Assembly (NCBI GenBank): GCA_021399435.1
Contig: JAJTUP010000005.1
Coordinates: forward strand, 310,001-374,000
From: Diaporthe sp. PMI_573
Taxonomy: Eukaryota > Ascomycota > Sordariomycetes > Diaporthales > Diaporthaceae
Reading direction: 5' to 3'
DNA length: 64,000 nucleotides
Part shown: in pieces, positions 45,556-56,308 of the stretch
Position numbering within the stretch: the first letter of the stretch is position 1
Layout of the letters: every line of letters starts with the position of its first letter
The notes under the pieces: model-generated
Seen by the model: only the letters and a program-made list of their open reading frames with translations
What the model was told of the DNA's origin: nothing
Database searches by the model: none
Translations under genes and position numbers: made by a program

Positions 45556-47589
45556 CTATGTAAAATCATAAACCAAAAGGCTCTCCCTCCCACCCCTCGC
45601 CTCCTTGAGGACAATGACCATCTCGTCATCGAAACCAACCCAGTTCCTCCTCTCCTCCCAGTCCCCGCCCCTCATGACCTCGTCTCCACCACTACCCGCC
45701 TTCTCCTCTTCCCCCATCACATCGCCGCCATGAGGAGTCTCGAGGGCAGCAGCAGCAGCACGAACCTGAACGCTCCTGCTGCGCACCCCGCTGGGCCTCC
45801 CCTCGAGCTCCCAGACGCGCATCTCATCCCCGCGGCTGCTGACGCTGACAGCCTTCCCGCGGGCCGTGATCTCGGCGCCGCTTATGCCCGAGGTGTGGCC
45901 CCAGAGGCGGATCCCCGGGGAGATGGAGAGGGCGGCGGCGGTGGAGGTGCAGAGGTGCAGGGTCAGGGTGTTGTCCGGGAGGGTGGCGAGGAGGTAGGGG
46001 TGGCTGTAGCAGAGGGTTGTTGGGCCTTGGTTTCGTTGGTGCTGGTGGTGGTCACTGTGTGGTGGCTCGGGCGGAGGGCGATGGTTTGGACGGATGATTA
46101 GATCGGTGGTCGGGTAAGACGGTGCTCCTAGGTATGGTGGGCCAGGCCATGCTCCGAGGCCTTGCCCAGGCGTGCTGACGGTGGTCGGGGTCGTGTAGGC
46201 CAGCCGCGTGGTGATGACAGGGGCACTCTTCAATGCTTCGTCGGGGGTGATGTGGAGATCCTGGATGCCGATGGACCAGCCGTGCCGGGTGAAGAAGGTA
46301 TATGCTATCGACGCAACAGTCGCGCTGGCCGTCTTCCTTATTGACAGCGCCAAAGGCGGGCTGGAGCTGTACGACTTGAGCGATGTCATGAGGTACGGCG
46401 CGGGGAGTTGAGCCTGGTCGGTGGCTGTGTCCTCATCCGTGTACTCGCTCAGGGCATTCGTCAGCTTGGACGAGAACCCATGCGGAATGGCGTCTCGTGC
46501 CTCCTGCTCAACGTCTCCATCTATACTTTTAGGTGGCACGTCGAATGTATAGAGTGATATAAGCACGGCCCGCGTGGCTGTCAGCAGGTAAGGGTGGGAG
46601 TATGCCATGCCAATCAACTCGCCATTGCTGGACTTCTCGTGCCGGTATCTCCGGGATATGGCCTTGGCCTGGGTGTCCAGCGCCCAGACCCCGAAGCTGC
46701 CGTCGACGAAGCCAACCGAGACATGCAGTGTGCCCTGGTCCAGGCTTCGGTCGTCAATGGCGATGCAACTCGGCTGGGCGGGTTCGGTTTCCGCCTCATC
46801 GTCGCCGCCGAGACTAGCCTGCGCCAGAACCTCCCTTGTCTTGAGGTCCCAGGCTCGTAAGCCGGATGTCCGATCCACCGTAACAGCCAGCCCTTCCACG
46901 ACCTTGACCAGCATTTTGCTCTTGTCTGCGCCGTCGGCGTCGTCGATAGGATCATCGCTCGCGATGCCCCCTTGGTCCTCAGACCCCGGACCCAGCCTCA
47001 ATTCCTCGACGGCGCACTTGCCCCTAGCCCAGTTGTGGCGTATCTTGAACTGCCTCATCCAGTTGACACTGTCGCTCTTCCTACCGATCCCCTCCGCCTC
47101 CTCGGTGAGCCGTATCTTCCACCCGTCAGGCTGCACCGCATCCCTGACCAGGCCGCCGGACCGGCCGCTCGCCCACACGGCCCAATTGCCCTTGTAGTGC
47201 AGCTTGTGGTCCCCGCGCCTCTCGGCGAGCTTGCCCTCCCGGAACCCGGGGATGCGCATGGCGCGCGGCAGGACGAAGCGCGCGTAGTAGAGGGCCTTCC
47301 ATAGCTGGTTGTCGTGGGCGAGGCGGCGGAAGCGGGCGCTCACGGGGGCGACGGACAGCAGGTGCGGTAGGGATAGGTGGCTGAGGATGCGGATTAGGAT
47401 CTCGGAGGGCAGCTGGGAGAGAAGGTCTGCGCGATGTTTCCCTGACGCTGGCGTTGGGTTGTTACGGGACGAGAGGGCGGGTTGGACGGTGCGCTGCCGT
47501 TTTGGGGGTCGCGGTTGTGGTTGCGATTGTGCTGCGGATACGACGGTGTCGTCGCCATCATCGTCCGCGCGTGGGCGTTTAGGATGCAT
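45556..47589 (-). CDS. F-box protein with WD/beta-propeller-like C-terminal part
   Basis: One exon; from ATG 47589 it gives 677 residues. The F-box lies at residues 57-100 (LSQLPSEILIRILSHLSLPHLL, then ARFRRLAHDNQLWKALYY). The rest has repeated WD-like strands: LAVTVDRTSGLRAWDLKTREVL, HVSVGFVDGSFGVWALD, then IRLWGHTSGISGAEI and GDEMRVWELEG. This fits an SCF ubiquitin-ligase substrate receptor in the cytosol or nucleus. A longer frame opens at ATG 47838 and would add 83 residues, but those are Arg/Pro-rich and not family-like, so I prefer the internal ATG (context CAAAGATGC), which begins MHPKRPRADDDG just ahead of a basic nuclear-localisation-like stretch (RPPKRQR). The gene is intact. Confidence 0.82.
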   Translation of the reverse strand: MHPKRPRADDDGDDTVVSAAQSQPQPRPPKRQRTVQPALSSRNNPTPASGKHRADLLSQLPSEILIRILSHLSLPHLLSVAPVSARFRRLAHDNQLWKALYYARFVLPRAMRIPGFREGKLAERRGDHKLHYKGNWAVWASGRSGGLVRDAVQPDGWKIRLTEEAEGIGRKSDSVNWMRQFKIRHNWARGKCAVEELRLGPGSEDQGGIASDDPIDDADGADKSKMLVKVVEGLAVTVDRTSGLRAWDLKTREVLAQASLGGDDEAETEPAQPSCIAIDDRSLDQGTLHVSVGFVDGSFGVWALDTQAKAISRRYRHEKSSNGELIGMAYSHPYLLTATRAVLISLYTFDVPPKSIDGDVEQEARDAIPHGFSSKLTNALSEYTDEDTATDQAQLPAPYLMTSLKSYSSSPPLALSIRKTASATVASIAYTFFTRHGWSIGIQDLHITPDEALKSAPVITTRLAYTTPTTVSTPGQGLGAWPGPPYLGAPSYPTTDLIIRPNHRPPPEPPHSDHHQHQRNQGPTTLCYSHPYLLATLPDNTLTLHLCTSTAAALSISPGIRLWGHTSGISGAEITARGKAVSVSSRGDEMRVWELEGRPSGVRSRSVQVRAAAAALETPHGGDVMGEEEKAGSGGDEVMRGGDWEERRNWVGFDDEMVIVLKEARGGRESLLVYDFT

Positions 47590-48864
47590 CTTTGCGTGTG
47601 CATGCGCGTCTCTCCTGTCCTTTCCTTTCCTCTTGTGTCTTGCACGGAGCAACCTCGTGGCTCTAGCCTGGCCCGCTTGATACCAGGTCGAGGAACGAGA
47701 TGCAATGCAGCGCACTATGCTTTGTTGTCGTCGCCGACAAAGAGCTGGTGAGGAGGTCGAGGTTGCGGGCAGGGCTGCCCAGAGACAAGGAAATAATTGG
47801 TCTACCCGGCCGGGGTCGCGTGGAGGGGCATGGGGCATGGGGTGTGTTGTGCGACGGCCTCCAATTTACCCGCCAATACGCCAGGCTGCAGGGTTAAGCT
47901 ACCACAGCCACCATCCAGCTGCTGATAGAAGCCTTGACTAGCAGCTTGTCGCAGTACTGCAATCTGCTCACCTGAAGCATCTTTGTCAACTCTCAGCTTA
48001 TGCCCCGTCATCACATAGTCTACTTGCGCAACAACCGGATTGGCCCACTAAGTGAGGGTCAATGCATCAGCTTATAATAGCAGTGGGGCCATTTGAGGCC
48101 TCTCGGCATGTAAATATCTATCAAGATATTATACTTCTTCCCTCTCACGCAGAACAAATGTAATTGTTGTTCGATTCAACGTTCAAGTAGTTTCCATAAT
48201 CTTCATCATCTGACAAACCAAAGTGGCCACAATTCGGTGCTCACCAGTACCGTGTTCTGCGACCGTCTCAGGCCTCTAATCCATCTACCAAGGCCAGGTA
48301 ATATCGTGGCATTCACTTCGCCTGCCGATAATGAGAACCTCGCAGTAGTGTTGACAATTTGAAACGTGGAGAATACCAAAAGAAATCATCTCAGTGAGGT
48401 ATTCTAGTGGTGTCTAGCGCTATAAAGAACTTCCCAAAGGTAGATTGCTGTCTTATGTTTTGGAAGCACTTCAGTGGTCCCAGTTAGCAGAGAGTGGCTG
48501 GATATGGATGCATGTGGTGTTCATTCTAAGCGCTTCCTTAAGCGCTTCCTCCGCCACTGCCTGCCTTCGCTGGCCCAGGGTGGTTGGTCGTACAGGGTGA
48601 AAGTGAGCTGCTCAAAGATTTCGGTCATTTGTCCACTAATTAGATAGTTGTGTAACCCACCAAGACTGGCCCTCTCGAAATCTTGATTGGTTCCCGGTCT
48701 ATTAAATCTTCGCGGCTCCTCCACAAGCCTTGACTTTTGTGCTTGCTTCTTTTACACGCGACTTCTGCCAAAGTCTGAAACGTTGCGAATCGTTATCACC
48801 CGTCAAATGCAACGTTGCTGCCATACACTGATCTTTTCTCATCAATCGCGCTCAGCACCACAAT
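47590..48864. promoter_or_regulatory. Divergent intergenic region
   Basis: About 1.3 kb between the F-box gene (-) and the first of the tandem HET genes (+). It contains a direct repeat near 48527-48550 (AAGCGCTTCCT twice, 12 bases apart). No coding exon is identified. Confidence 0.4.
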
Positions 48865-51530
48865 ATGGCGGGCGGGCAAGGCACAAAGCGCATTGACATT
48901 GCGGCCGCTGTAGAGACATCCGATGCCGCACCCAGATTCAAGGAATCGTCTGAGGATGGTGGTAAGCTCCCATGCCCGATACCAAATGTTCATTGGGGCA
49001 ACACCCAGTCTCCCTTTATGCCTTCCGCAGATCACAAAACGGGGCTGGAAGATCTGCCGGGACAGGAAGAACCTCCATCTCCTGTTGCGGCCCCACAGGA
49101 TCCGTCAGACACCGCACACCATGAAATCGAACAGCCAGGAACGGTGAGAGAAAGCGATATGGTAATTCGAACCGTCAAACAAGTAAAGAAAGAAATGCTT
49201 GAAGAAGGCTGGTGTCCACATCAGATTAATTATCTTTCGCGAAGGTGTACGAGGACAGAAAATCACTCAGGCCGGAAGACCATGATCTATGCTCCAGAAG
49301 GCAAGGCTGCATCGCATACAATGCCGCGCCACCGGAGCTCTACCAGACCAAACACGCCGCAGAATGTCCAGGAAGCGGCTGCTATATGGTCAAGGTTCCC
49401 TATGGAAACTTGGTTCAGGTTATCCAAGGCGGCGGCGTGCCTCTTCTCTCCATTCAAGTGCACTCGGATACAGAAGTCTCGCTGCACGTCCATGAAAGAC
49501 AGTTCAGGAGTGACTACGCAACATTCAGTCACGTTTGGGCTGACGGACTTGGCAATCCAAAGGAGAATGCTCTCCCCTTCTGTCAGATCAAAGTCCTCCA
49601 ATTCCTCCTAGACCACGACACGGCAAACGAAGCAAACACTTGGATAAAGTATGTGGACAACACGATGTGCGGATGGCCGGGCATTAAAATGTTCTGGATT
49701 GATACCCTCTGCATTCCAACCCAGGACTCTATATTGAGGTCACAATGTATTGACGCGATGTCGTCTATTTATGCGGGATCGTCAAGGGTGTTTGTTCTTG
49801 ATAAAGAACTCATGGAGACCCCGATGCGCAGGGAATTCGGAGTCATAGACATTTCCTACTGCCTTATCCGAATCGCCTGCAGCGTCTGGATGTGCCGGAG
49901 TTGGACCCTGCAGGAAGCGATACTACCGGAACGGTGCCTCTTTTTGTTCGCTGATGGGGCTGTCTTTCAGCCGGCATCAGGTAAGTTCACTCCTCTCCTG
50001 TCACGGATCCCCGTCTTTCATGTTTTGTGATGTTCTGGATTGCAACACCTTAGGATCCGTAGCAGGACTAACGTCATACTTAAATAGTGACCCATTCTGA
50101 CTCAAATATGTCAAAGGAGGCTATCGAAAAGACGACCTTGAGGATTATCTCGGCCGATAGGGAACCATCCCCTCAAGATGTCCATAGCTTTACTTCAATA
50201 TGGAACAACCTCGCTGGCCGTTCTACTACGCAACCCGAGGATCTCCACATAGTGCTCGCCAGCTGTCTTGGCTTCAAGCTCCGGCAGTTTCAGGCCATTC
50301 CTAACCTCGAGGGAAAGGTAAAACGCATCATCTTCAGCTATCCTAAACTGCCCCTGTCGCTATTTTTCAACCCTGGCCCAAGACTGCGCCCGACCAGCAA
50401 TCACAACAACAGATGGGCGCCAACCCAGGTGAGCCGCCACCTCCTCCCCGATGACTGCTGTGCATTCGCCTTCCCCACCCAAAGTCGAAACAAACACTGC
50501 GACCAGGAAGCTTTCCTCGAGCTGCGGCCGTGCGAGGAACACGACATCATTCTGATCGATGAGGTTGTCTCCGTGCGGACGATGTACACCATCACCACAA
50601 CTAATGGAAACTGCTACAACATAAGCACACTTGGCCAAGAGAACGATACTTTCCAAACGACTGGGTATGCTGCAACTTGCTTCATATTCTCTAGCCAACC
50701 TTGCTTGGATTGCTCAGTGACGTGGGGTGCGTCTTTCCTTGTATCTGCCCCCCAAGTGCCAGGAACCGTCGACCACAAACAGTCCGTCTTCGAGATGGTT
50801 TATTTCAACCCCGCCATCCTAACGCCGAGGACGGTGGACAGACACAGCGGTCATGGCAATGATGGCCAGGGGAATGATTGCTAGGGGAAGGATCACCAGT
50901 GCAAGAATTGTCATGGCAAGCATCGTCAATGGCCTGTTTCCGTTCATACGATTGAAGGCACACGGAGCTTCCGGGTCAAATTCGGTGAGAATACCTGCAG
51001 CTTTCACAATTACAACACACGCTGAGTATACAACTAATTCCTTCCCACATAACACAGACCCCATCCCGGGTTTCAAACCGCTCAAGAGGTAAAGACTGCA
51101 AAAGCAATTCCACTCACGCTTGGGCGACGCTATAATGATGCTGTACTCGGTTTTGATCAGCAAGGTGTGGCTTTTTGACATGCCTGTCATGTTGCCGTAT
51201 CTCAGCACATTAGTCTGGCCCAGTGAGTCTGGTGATAGGGGTTGGCTCATTGGTGTTGGTATTCCATTCGCGTTCCTGACACTGGTCGCTTTTTGGATGG
51301 TTGCCAACCTGCCCTCAGCTTTTGTGGTCTACCTCATGGTACGGGCGAGGGACTATGCTCTGCTATATCAATCGTACGATGACAACACTCTCATCGACAA
51401 GGTCTCGCGGTTACTCACTGCAGTTGGAAGGGCTACCTATAACTTTCCGGCTGACATTTTTGCCCTTTTCCGTAGAGGTCGGAGATTTACACACCCTCAG
51501 ATGGAGGGTACACACCCTCACGCTGACTAA
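48865..51530 (+). pseudogene. HET-domain gene with C-terminal membrane segments, disrupted
   Basis: ATG 48865 opens an exon with WCPHQINYLSR, typical of the pre-HET region of this subgroup. The continuation, including EDHDLCSRRQGCIAYNA, lies in another frame, so a one-base-deletion-like shift sits near 49240-49250. The HET core then reads DYATFSHVWADGLGNP, FWIDTLCIPTQDS and WTLQEAILPERC. An intron is at 49981-50087. At 50882-50884 an in-frame TAG interrupts the frame, but coding-like sequence continues (CKNCHGKHRQWPV, TRSFRVKF) to a good GTGAGA donor, then exons 51058-51088 and 51161-51530. The final exon has hydrophobic segments (LIGVGIPFAFLTLVAFWMVA, SAFVVYLMV), suggesting membrane anchoring of the original protein. 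It sits immediately before another HET gene on the same strand. Two independent lesions make it probably non-functional. Confidence 0.78.
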
Positions 51531-52314
51531 ACTGCAACCATGAGGTTGTGCATGTGTATGTGTCCACGGTTGTTTTCCAAACCTCTCCTTCAGCATACTC
51601 GAATACGCTTTCGTGATGATAGCTCTTAGATTTTATGTGGTTTCATTTTCAATCCATTACATACTCATATCGACCTGTAGGCGGTCCCTTCACACAGCGG
51701 TGAACGCCCAAAGACACAGCGTTGTATAACATTGGGATACAATGCCGACCTTGGCCTTTATGACGCTTCTAAGTGACATTAACGAACATAAGATGGACTT
51801 TATCCATTCACTGAGATTCCAGATGTCATTTAAACGGCCATCCGCATACTCAAAAACAACGCCTTTACTAAGAATGTACAGATATTTATGCTTCAGGTAA
51901 CATGGTGACAAGAATGCACATCGTGTTCATTCAAGGGCCCTCCCTAACTTGATCAAATTGCGTCGATGGTGGGAGTCAACACCTGCATCTGCATGAATAT
52001 AGAACTTGGCGTAAAGATAGGGTGATGTGACATGTGGGAGCTACCCTGCCCAGACACTGCCCATCTATGTGCAAAACGTATGCCGAAGTGGTTGATGACT
52101 TTCTCTACTTCCAGGAAACACGTGATCTGAAGGGCTTTAACCACTTCGAGGTATTGTGCGGAGCTTGTGTTACCGGTTGACCGTCAGCAGCCAGTGCTTC
52201 GCCGCATTTTTCGCGTGAGATTCACATTTTCCATCCACTGTTGATGCCCAGGAGTCTACAAAGCGTACTCACTGTCTCAAACTGTTTTTAGCCAACAATA
52301 TAAACCCCGCCCAG
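51531..52314. other. Intergenic region between tandem HET genes
   Basis: About 0.8 kb. It carries the end of the disrupted HET gene and the promoter of the intact one. TATAAACC lies about 20 bases before the intact gene's ATG. Nothing else is recognised. Confidence 0.45.
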
Positions 52315-54162
52315 ATGGCATCACCAGCAGCGTACCATTTCCCCCCGCTGGCGGAGAAGAGCATCCGGCTCCTGAAACTCCACCCAGGGCTCAGGAACGG
52401 CCTCGTTGCTTGCACTCTGACCCAATACGATGAGCATTTCCCACCGTATGATGCTCTCTCGTACTACTGGGGTGATCCAAAACCGACCAGACAGATCTAT
52501 GTTAACGACTTCGTCGTTGACATTCACGAGGCGCTCTGGGAGTTCTTGGATCAAATGCAGCTATCGCAACAGACCGAGAGCTGGATTTGGACCGACTTTC
52601 TATGCCTCAATCAGAGCGACCACAGAGAAATAGGCCATCAAATACCTCGTATGGGATATATTTACTCGGAGGCAAAGACGACTATCTCTTGGCTTGGTTG
52701 TAGCCGCTCCTCTTGGATATCAGGTCCTGCTAGCTTGTCTATGCTAGCCTCATCAGACTTTGAAGGAGACCTCATGCTCATTTCCGACAAAGTGACGGAA
52801 AAAAGGACACCCGTGCAAAACTTCTTTGCACAGCCAAAGTTGTTGTGCTGGACATATGTCAAGAGATTGATGCTTCGGGAGGAGAGTTGGCTTGTTGCTC
52901 CCGAGTCATCAAAGCCAGATCCGATCTTTGCTCTCAAAGATCTCCCCAGAGCTATCAAGGAAGTCGTGCAGTTGAGCCAAGGGCACATGGTACAACCGAT
53001 TCTGAATACTCTTTCCCTGCCTTACTGGACACGTGCCTGGATCACTCAGGAAGTAGCACTGGCAAAGAAAGTGACACTGATGTTCGGCGGCGTCAGCCTG
53101 GACTTCGACAACTTCTTGCTCGCCTACAAGTCTTACTTTTACTACATGTTCCGGGTATCGCCAGAGGAACTTAGCAAACTTCGAGTTCCAATTGAGGCAC
53201 GGGCAGCTGTACATGACAACAAAATCTCGTTTCAGCAGGTTGTGAGATGGGGACAGGACTGCAGTGCTTCGAAGCCTGTTGACCGCATATATGGCTTACT
53301 AGGGCTCCTAGCGCGTTGTGGTGAAGGTACCTATACACTGCCCTCGACCTTGACTGGGACTATCGACTACACCAGAGACTTGAGGGAGATCTACTGGGAC
53401 ATTGCTTTTACGCGCCCCTTCTCGATGGACCCCTCTATCATTGACGAAAATGACCGCATGGAAGTCATCGAACACTGGGTGGACCTCCTTCCTACCACGG
53501 CAGGAGTCTTGAGCTGTCCGTTCACTCCTGAGAGTTTACGGTACGCTGACAACGAGCGAATGACACCTTTGTTCAGGAAGAAGGCCCGCCTTGCTCTATC
53601 CCTTGTTGATATGTGCAGAGAGGCCGTCATGATCGACAGCAGCATCCTCATATATTTGAAATTTACCTCTTCGAGCAATTCCTGGGGCACCTGGCCGACC
53701 AAGCGCTGTGCGCGTCGACTTTGGCATCCTGAAAACAAATCGAATTACAAAATAGTTCCATTCCGGCGTCTTCTTGGCAGCTTGTCACTTGAGACTGCAA
53801 ACAACCAATATATAGACGAGGACGATGAATACCAGGCTTTAATGATTGGCCTGCACTTTTCAAGAACGAAACGGGGCGGAGGAGGGTGGAAGTGCGTCTC
53901 TAGTTGGGGTATTTGGGACAGCATTTGGAGTTCGCTGGGATATGGAGTCGACTTGAGCTTTGATTGTGCAATTGGACCAGCTTCTTCACAGCTCCCATGC
54001 TCATGCAGCAATTGGCCGTGGCAACATTCTCATAAATGCCGAACACCAGACCGACATCTTGTAGTTACAGGAAAAGGCTGGAAGGTAAGCTTGAAAGATC
54101 TTCGCTTCAGGGAGGAAACGAGGTCATGGAGGGGAACTATTAACGTCAAATATATCTCATGA
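52315..54162 (+). CDS. Intact HET-domain protein
   Basis: One uninterrupted exon of 615 codons from ATG 52315 (context CCCAGATGG). The HET blocks are early in the protein: YDALSYYWGDP at residues 45-55, WTDFLCLNQSDHREIGHQ at 92-109 and TTISWLG at 122-128. Later, LPYWTRAWITQEVALAKKV and KPVDRIYGLLGLL are also HET-family landmarks. The HET domain starts almost at the N-terminus, as in classic small HET proteins, and the tail (DEDDEYQALMIGLHF and after) is unassigned. Such proteins act in incompatibility and cell-death responses. It is arranged in tandem after the broken HET gene at 48.9 kb but is not closely similar to it, so they are neighbours rather than recent copies. Confidence 0.9.
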   Translation: MASPAAYHFPPLAEKSIRLLKLHPGLRNGLVACTLTQYDEHFPPYDALSYYWGDPKPTRQIYVNDFVVDIHEALWEFLDQMQLSQQTESWIWTDFLCLNQSDHREIGHQIPRMGYIYSEAKTTISWLGCSRSSWISGPASLSMLASSDFEGDLMLISDKVTEKRTPVQNFFAQPKLLCWTYVKRLMLREESWLVAPESSKPDPIFALKDLPRAIKEVVQLSQGHMVQPILNTLSLPYWTRAWITQEVALAKKVTLMFGGVSLDFDNFLLAYKSYFYYMFRVSPEELSKLRVPIEARAAVHDNKISFQQVVRWGQDCSASKPVDRIYGLLGLLARCGEGTYTLPSTLTGTIDYTRDLREIYWDIAFTRPFSMDPSIIDENDRMEVIEHWVDLLPTTAGVLSCPFTPESLRYADNERMTPLFRKKARLALSLVDMCREAVMIDSSILIYLKFTSSSNSWGTWPTKRCARRLWHPENKSNYKIVPFRRLLGSLSLETANNQYIDEDDEYQALMIGLHFSRTKRGGGGWKCVSSWGIWDSIWSSLGYGVDLSFDCAIGPASSQLPCSCSNWPWQHSHKCRTPDRHLVVTGKGWKVSLKDLRFREETRSWRGTINVKYIS

Positions 54163-54837
54163 TCTGGTCAATCATCATAGAGAATAGCGATCAGAAAGTC
54201 ACATGGACTTCATAAACCTCATGCCGTACATCATCGCTTTCGCATATGCAGTTATGTATGGGTTGAAACTCGGACACTCAAACCTCCCAAACTCCGATAG
54301 CATGGCCCCGAATTCTAACCCCCCGAATGAATTCATTATTCAAGCAGGAAGGATCCCAGTGATACACACCCGGTTATGAGCAGGGTTCGACACAGAGACA
54401 CGGATTGCTACGTTTAATTACCACGTATAATTGCTACGTGTTCGCGGCTTCGTTTTGGAAATCTCGTCAGACGTCTCTGAATTGCCTCATGGGACTTTGG
54501 TGGGGGTTTGCGATCTTGACCATTCAAGGTTCCGGGCGTCAACTTTGACAATTTAGTGAGCCAGCAATTAGTGAATTGGAACAGTATCATTCAACAGCAT
54601 ATCCTCTGACACTAAATCGCCATGCATGCAACCCTCTTGTTTGCAGTCCTGTTCCCGCAATCAGAGAACATAGCTGTATCTATATTACAATGTTCTGTAG
54701 TAGTGTTTGGCTTTGCCATCTACATCTCGCAAGATGGAGCGCCACCTGTGAAGTAAGGACCAGCGCACTGGTCAATCAAGGTGTAGGACACAGATGTGTC
54801 CTGATGATATACACTTTCTGTCCGCACCACTCCTCAC
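54163..54837. other. Intergenic, convergent gene ends
   Basis: About 0.7 kb between the 3' ends of the HET gene (+) and the rhodopsin-domain gene (-). No coding exon or repeat is recognised. Confidence 0.4.
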
Positions 54838-56308
54838 TCATCCCCCAAATGTATTCCCCCTCAGGTTCGCAGTGCTCGAGCTATCGGCTGGCCCGATAGT
54901 CTGTTGTATCGTGGTCTGCTTGACAATGTCCTTGCCCTCCGGCGACGTCGACCCGCCCACTGTCCGATTTTGGTCGTACATGGTCAGCTCGAGCTCGTCG
55001 AGCTCCTCGTACGGCGGCTTCCGGTTGCTGTACTTGAGGCTGTGCTTCATGGCGCCCACGCGGCCCGAGGACCCGTACTCGTAGTCCGACGTGCCGGTAG
55101 CCGCGGGCTTGGGGAAGAAGTGCGACCAGATGGGACGCAGGGTCGGCAGGCAGGCGCACACGATGGCCAGGGACAGCTCGATGTTGGTCCAGAAGAAGAC
55201 CGGGGCGGTGTAGTCTGTGGGCTGGCGGTTAGGAGGTGGTCGCGCCCTAGGTGTGTGCAGACGGGAGATACGGCTGCCCGGAAATGATACTCACATATGT
55301 TGTCGTTCGGGTGCTTGATGTATTCTTCTGCGATTGCGAATGTCGCGATTACTCTCGTGACGCTGACGGCGCATACGCTGTTGTGCGTCAGCTAAGCCCA
55401 TGAACACCGCTGCCTATCTCCTGCCAACACAGGGACGCGGACAGAATAGTACTTACGCAGCGCCCAATCCCAGCATGCCCAGAACTGCAAGCTTCTTTTT
55501 GAGAGGTAGTTGCACCTTGAGAACCATCGGAATTGGGAGTAACAGTATTGCCCAGTCGGCAATCACATCGGTAAACAGTACCGCGAGAAACATGGGCACC
55601 GTTTGCACGCACGAGTTGTTATAGTAAGGCTCGATGAACACGGTGATGGGGAAGCAGGTAAACAGGTGCGAGAAGAAGAAGCTGATGGTCCACCCGATCA
55701 CAAAGGCGAGGACGCCCCAGACGGCGTAGCGGAACTTCCTGCTTGGGAACAGGTTGTAGTACAGGACGAGAATGGAGGACTTGACGAGGCCAAGGCCCAG
55801 GATGGATATCATGTTGATGGCGAACTTGGTCTGCGCTCTTGTCAGCTTGCACCCTGTGGACAAGTTAGATACTACTCATCCAGGACCACTCACCTCCAAG
55901 AAGAAGATCAACCCGGGGTCGTCCAAGATTGCCGAGCCATCGGGATTTTGAGGCTGATGCTGGCCAAGATAGCCGTGGAACGCAGCTGTTCAAAGACGGT
56001 TATTCTCACGCTCCCGGAACAGAAATTGGTGATATACGCACTGGCTAGCTGTAGTGAACAGCACGTGATGGATACCAGCTGCGAATTTCTTGTTCAGCTA
56101 TCTACTCGCTGCCTCTCGTATGACGGGGGAAAAGGGTGCCAAAGAAACTTACGAGCGCTGCCCCCGTGAGATAATCATCCCAGGCAAATCGCTTGACGAG
56201 CAGTTTCGCCCACAAGCGAAGCCCGTAGAAGACCGTAGGAATTATCATGAAAACAATGGCCAGACTGATCATCTGGCCTTTGGTGTATTCATGATTCATG
56301 GTCACCAT
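54838..56308 (-). CDS. Fungal rhodopsin-domain integral membrane protein (PTH11/SAT4-like)
   Basis: Six exons, 56308-56153, 56078-56042, 55985-55894, 55845-55457, 55377-55295 and 55214-54838, give 377 residues in frame. Seven hydrophobic segments are expected: the first exon has SLAIVFMIIPTVFYGLRLWA and later exons have MISILGLGLVKSSILVLYYN, VLAFVIGWTISFFFSHLF and FTDVIADWAILLLPIPMVL. Motifs of the fungal rhodopsin domain are AWDDYLTGAAL, HQPQNPDGSAILDDPGLIFF and the Asp-rich loop ends. The cytosolic tail is Ser/Tyr/Glu-rich (KPPYEELDELELTMYD). The family is large in filamentous fungi and includes PTH11-like sensors; ligands are mostly unknown. The 5' leader has a GT-rich microsatellite near 56323-56351. 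One splice choice, the 55846 acceptor (GCAAG), is less certain than the others. Confidence 0.85.

Noticed and set aside
47590..47838. Upstream ATG extending the F-box protein by 83 residues
   Set aside because: The added part is Arg/Pro/Ser-rich and unlike the family; the internal ATG at 47589 has better context. Not impossible.
50819..51307. Hydrophobic minus-strand open frame opposite the HET C-terminus
   Set aside because: Begins with a non-ATG codon. The plus strand has in-phase exons with good splice sites and family context, so this is a shadow.
51690..52144. Short minus-strand frames between the tandem HET genes
   Set aside because: Below 75 codons, without motifs or splice context.
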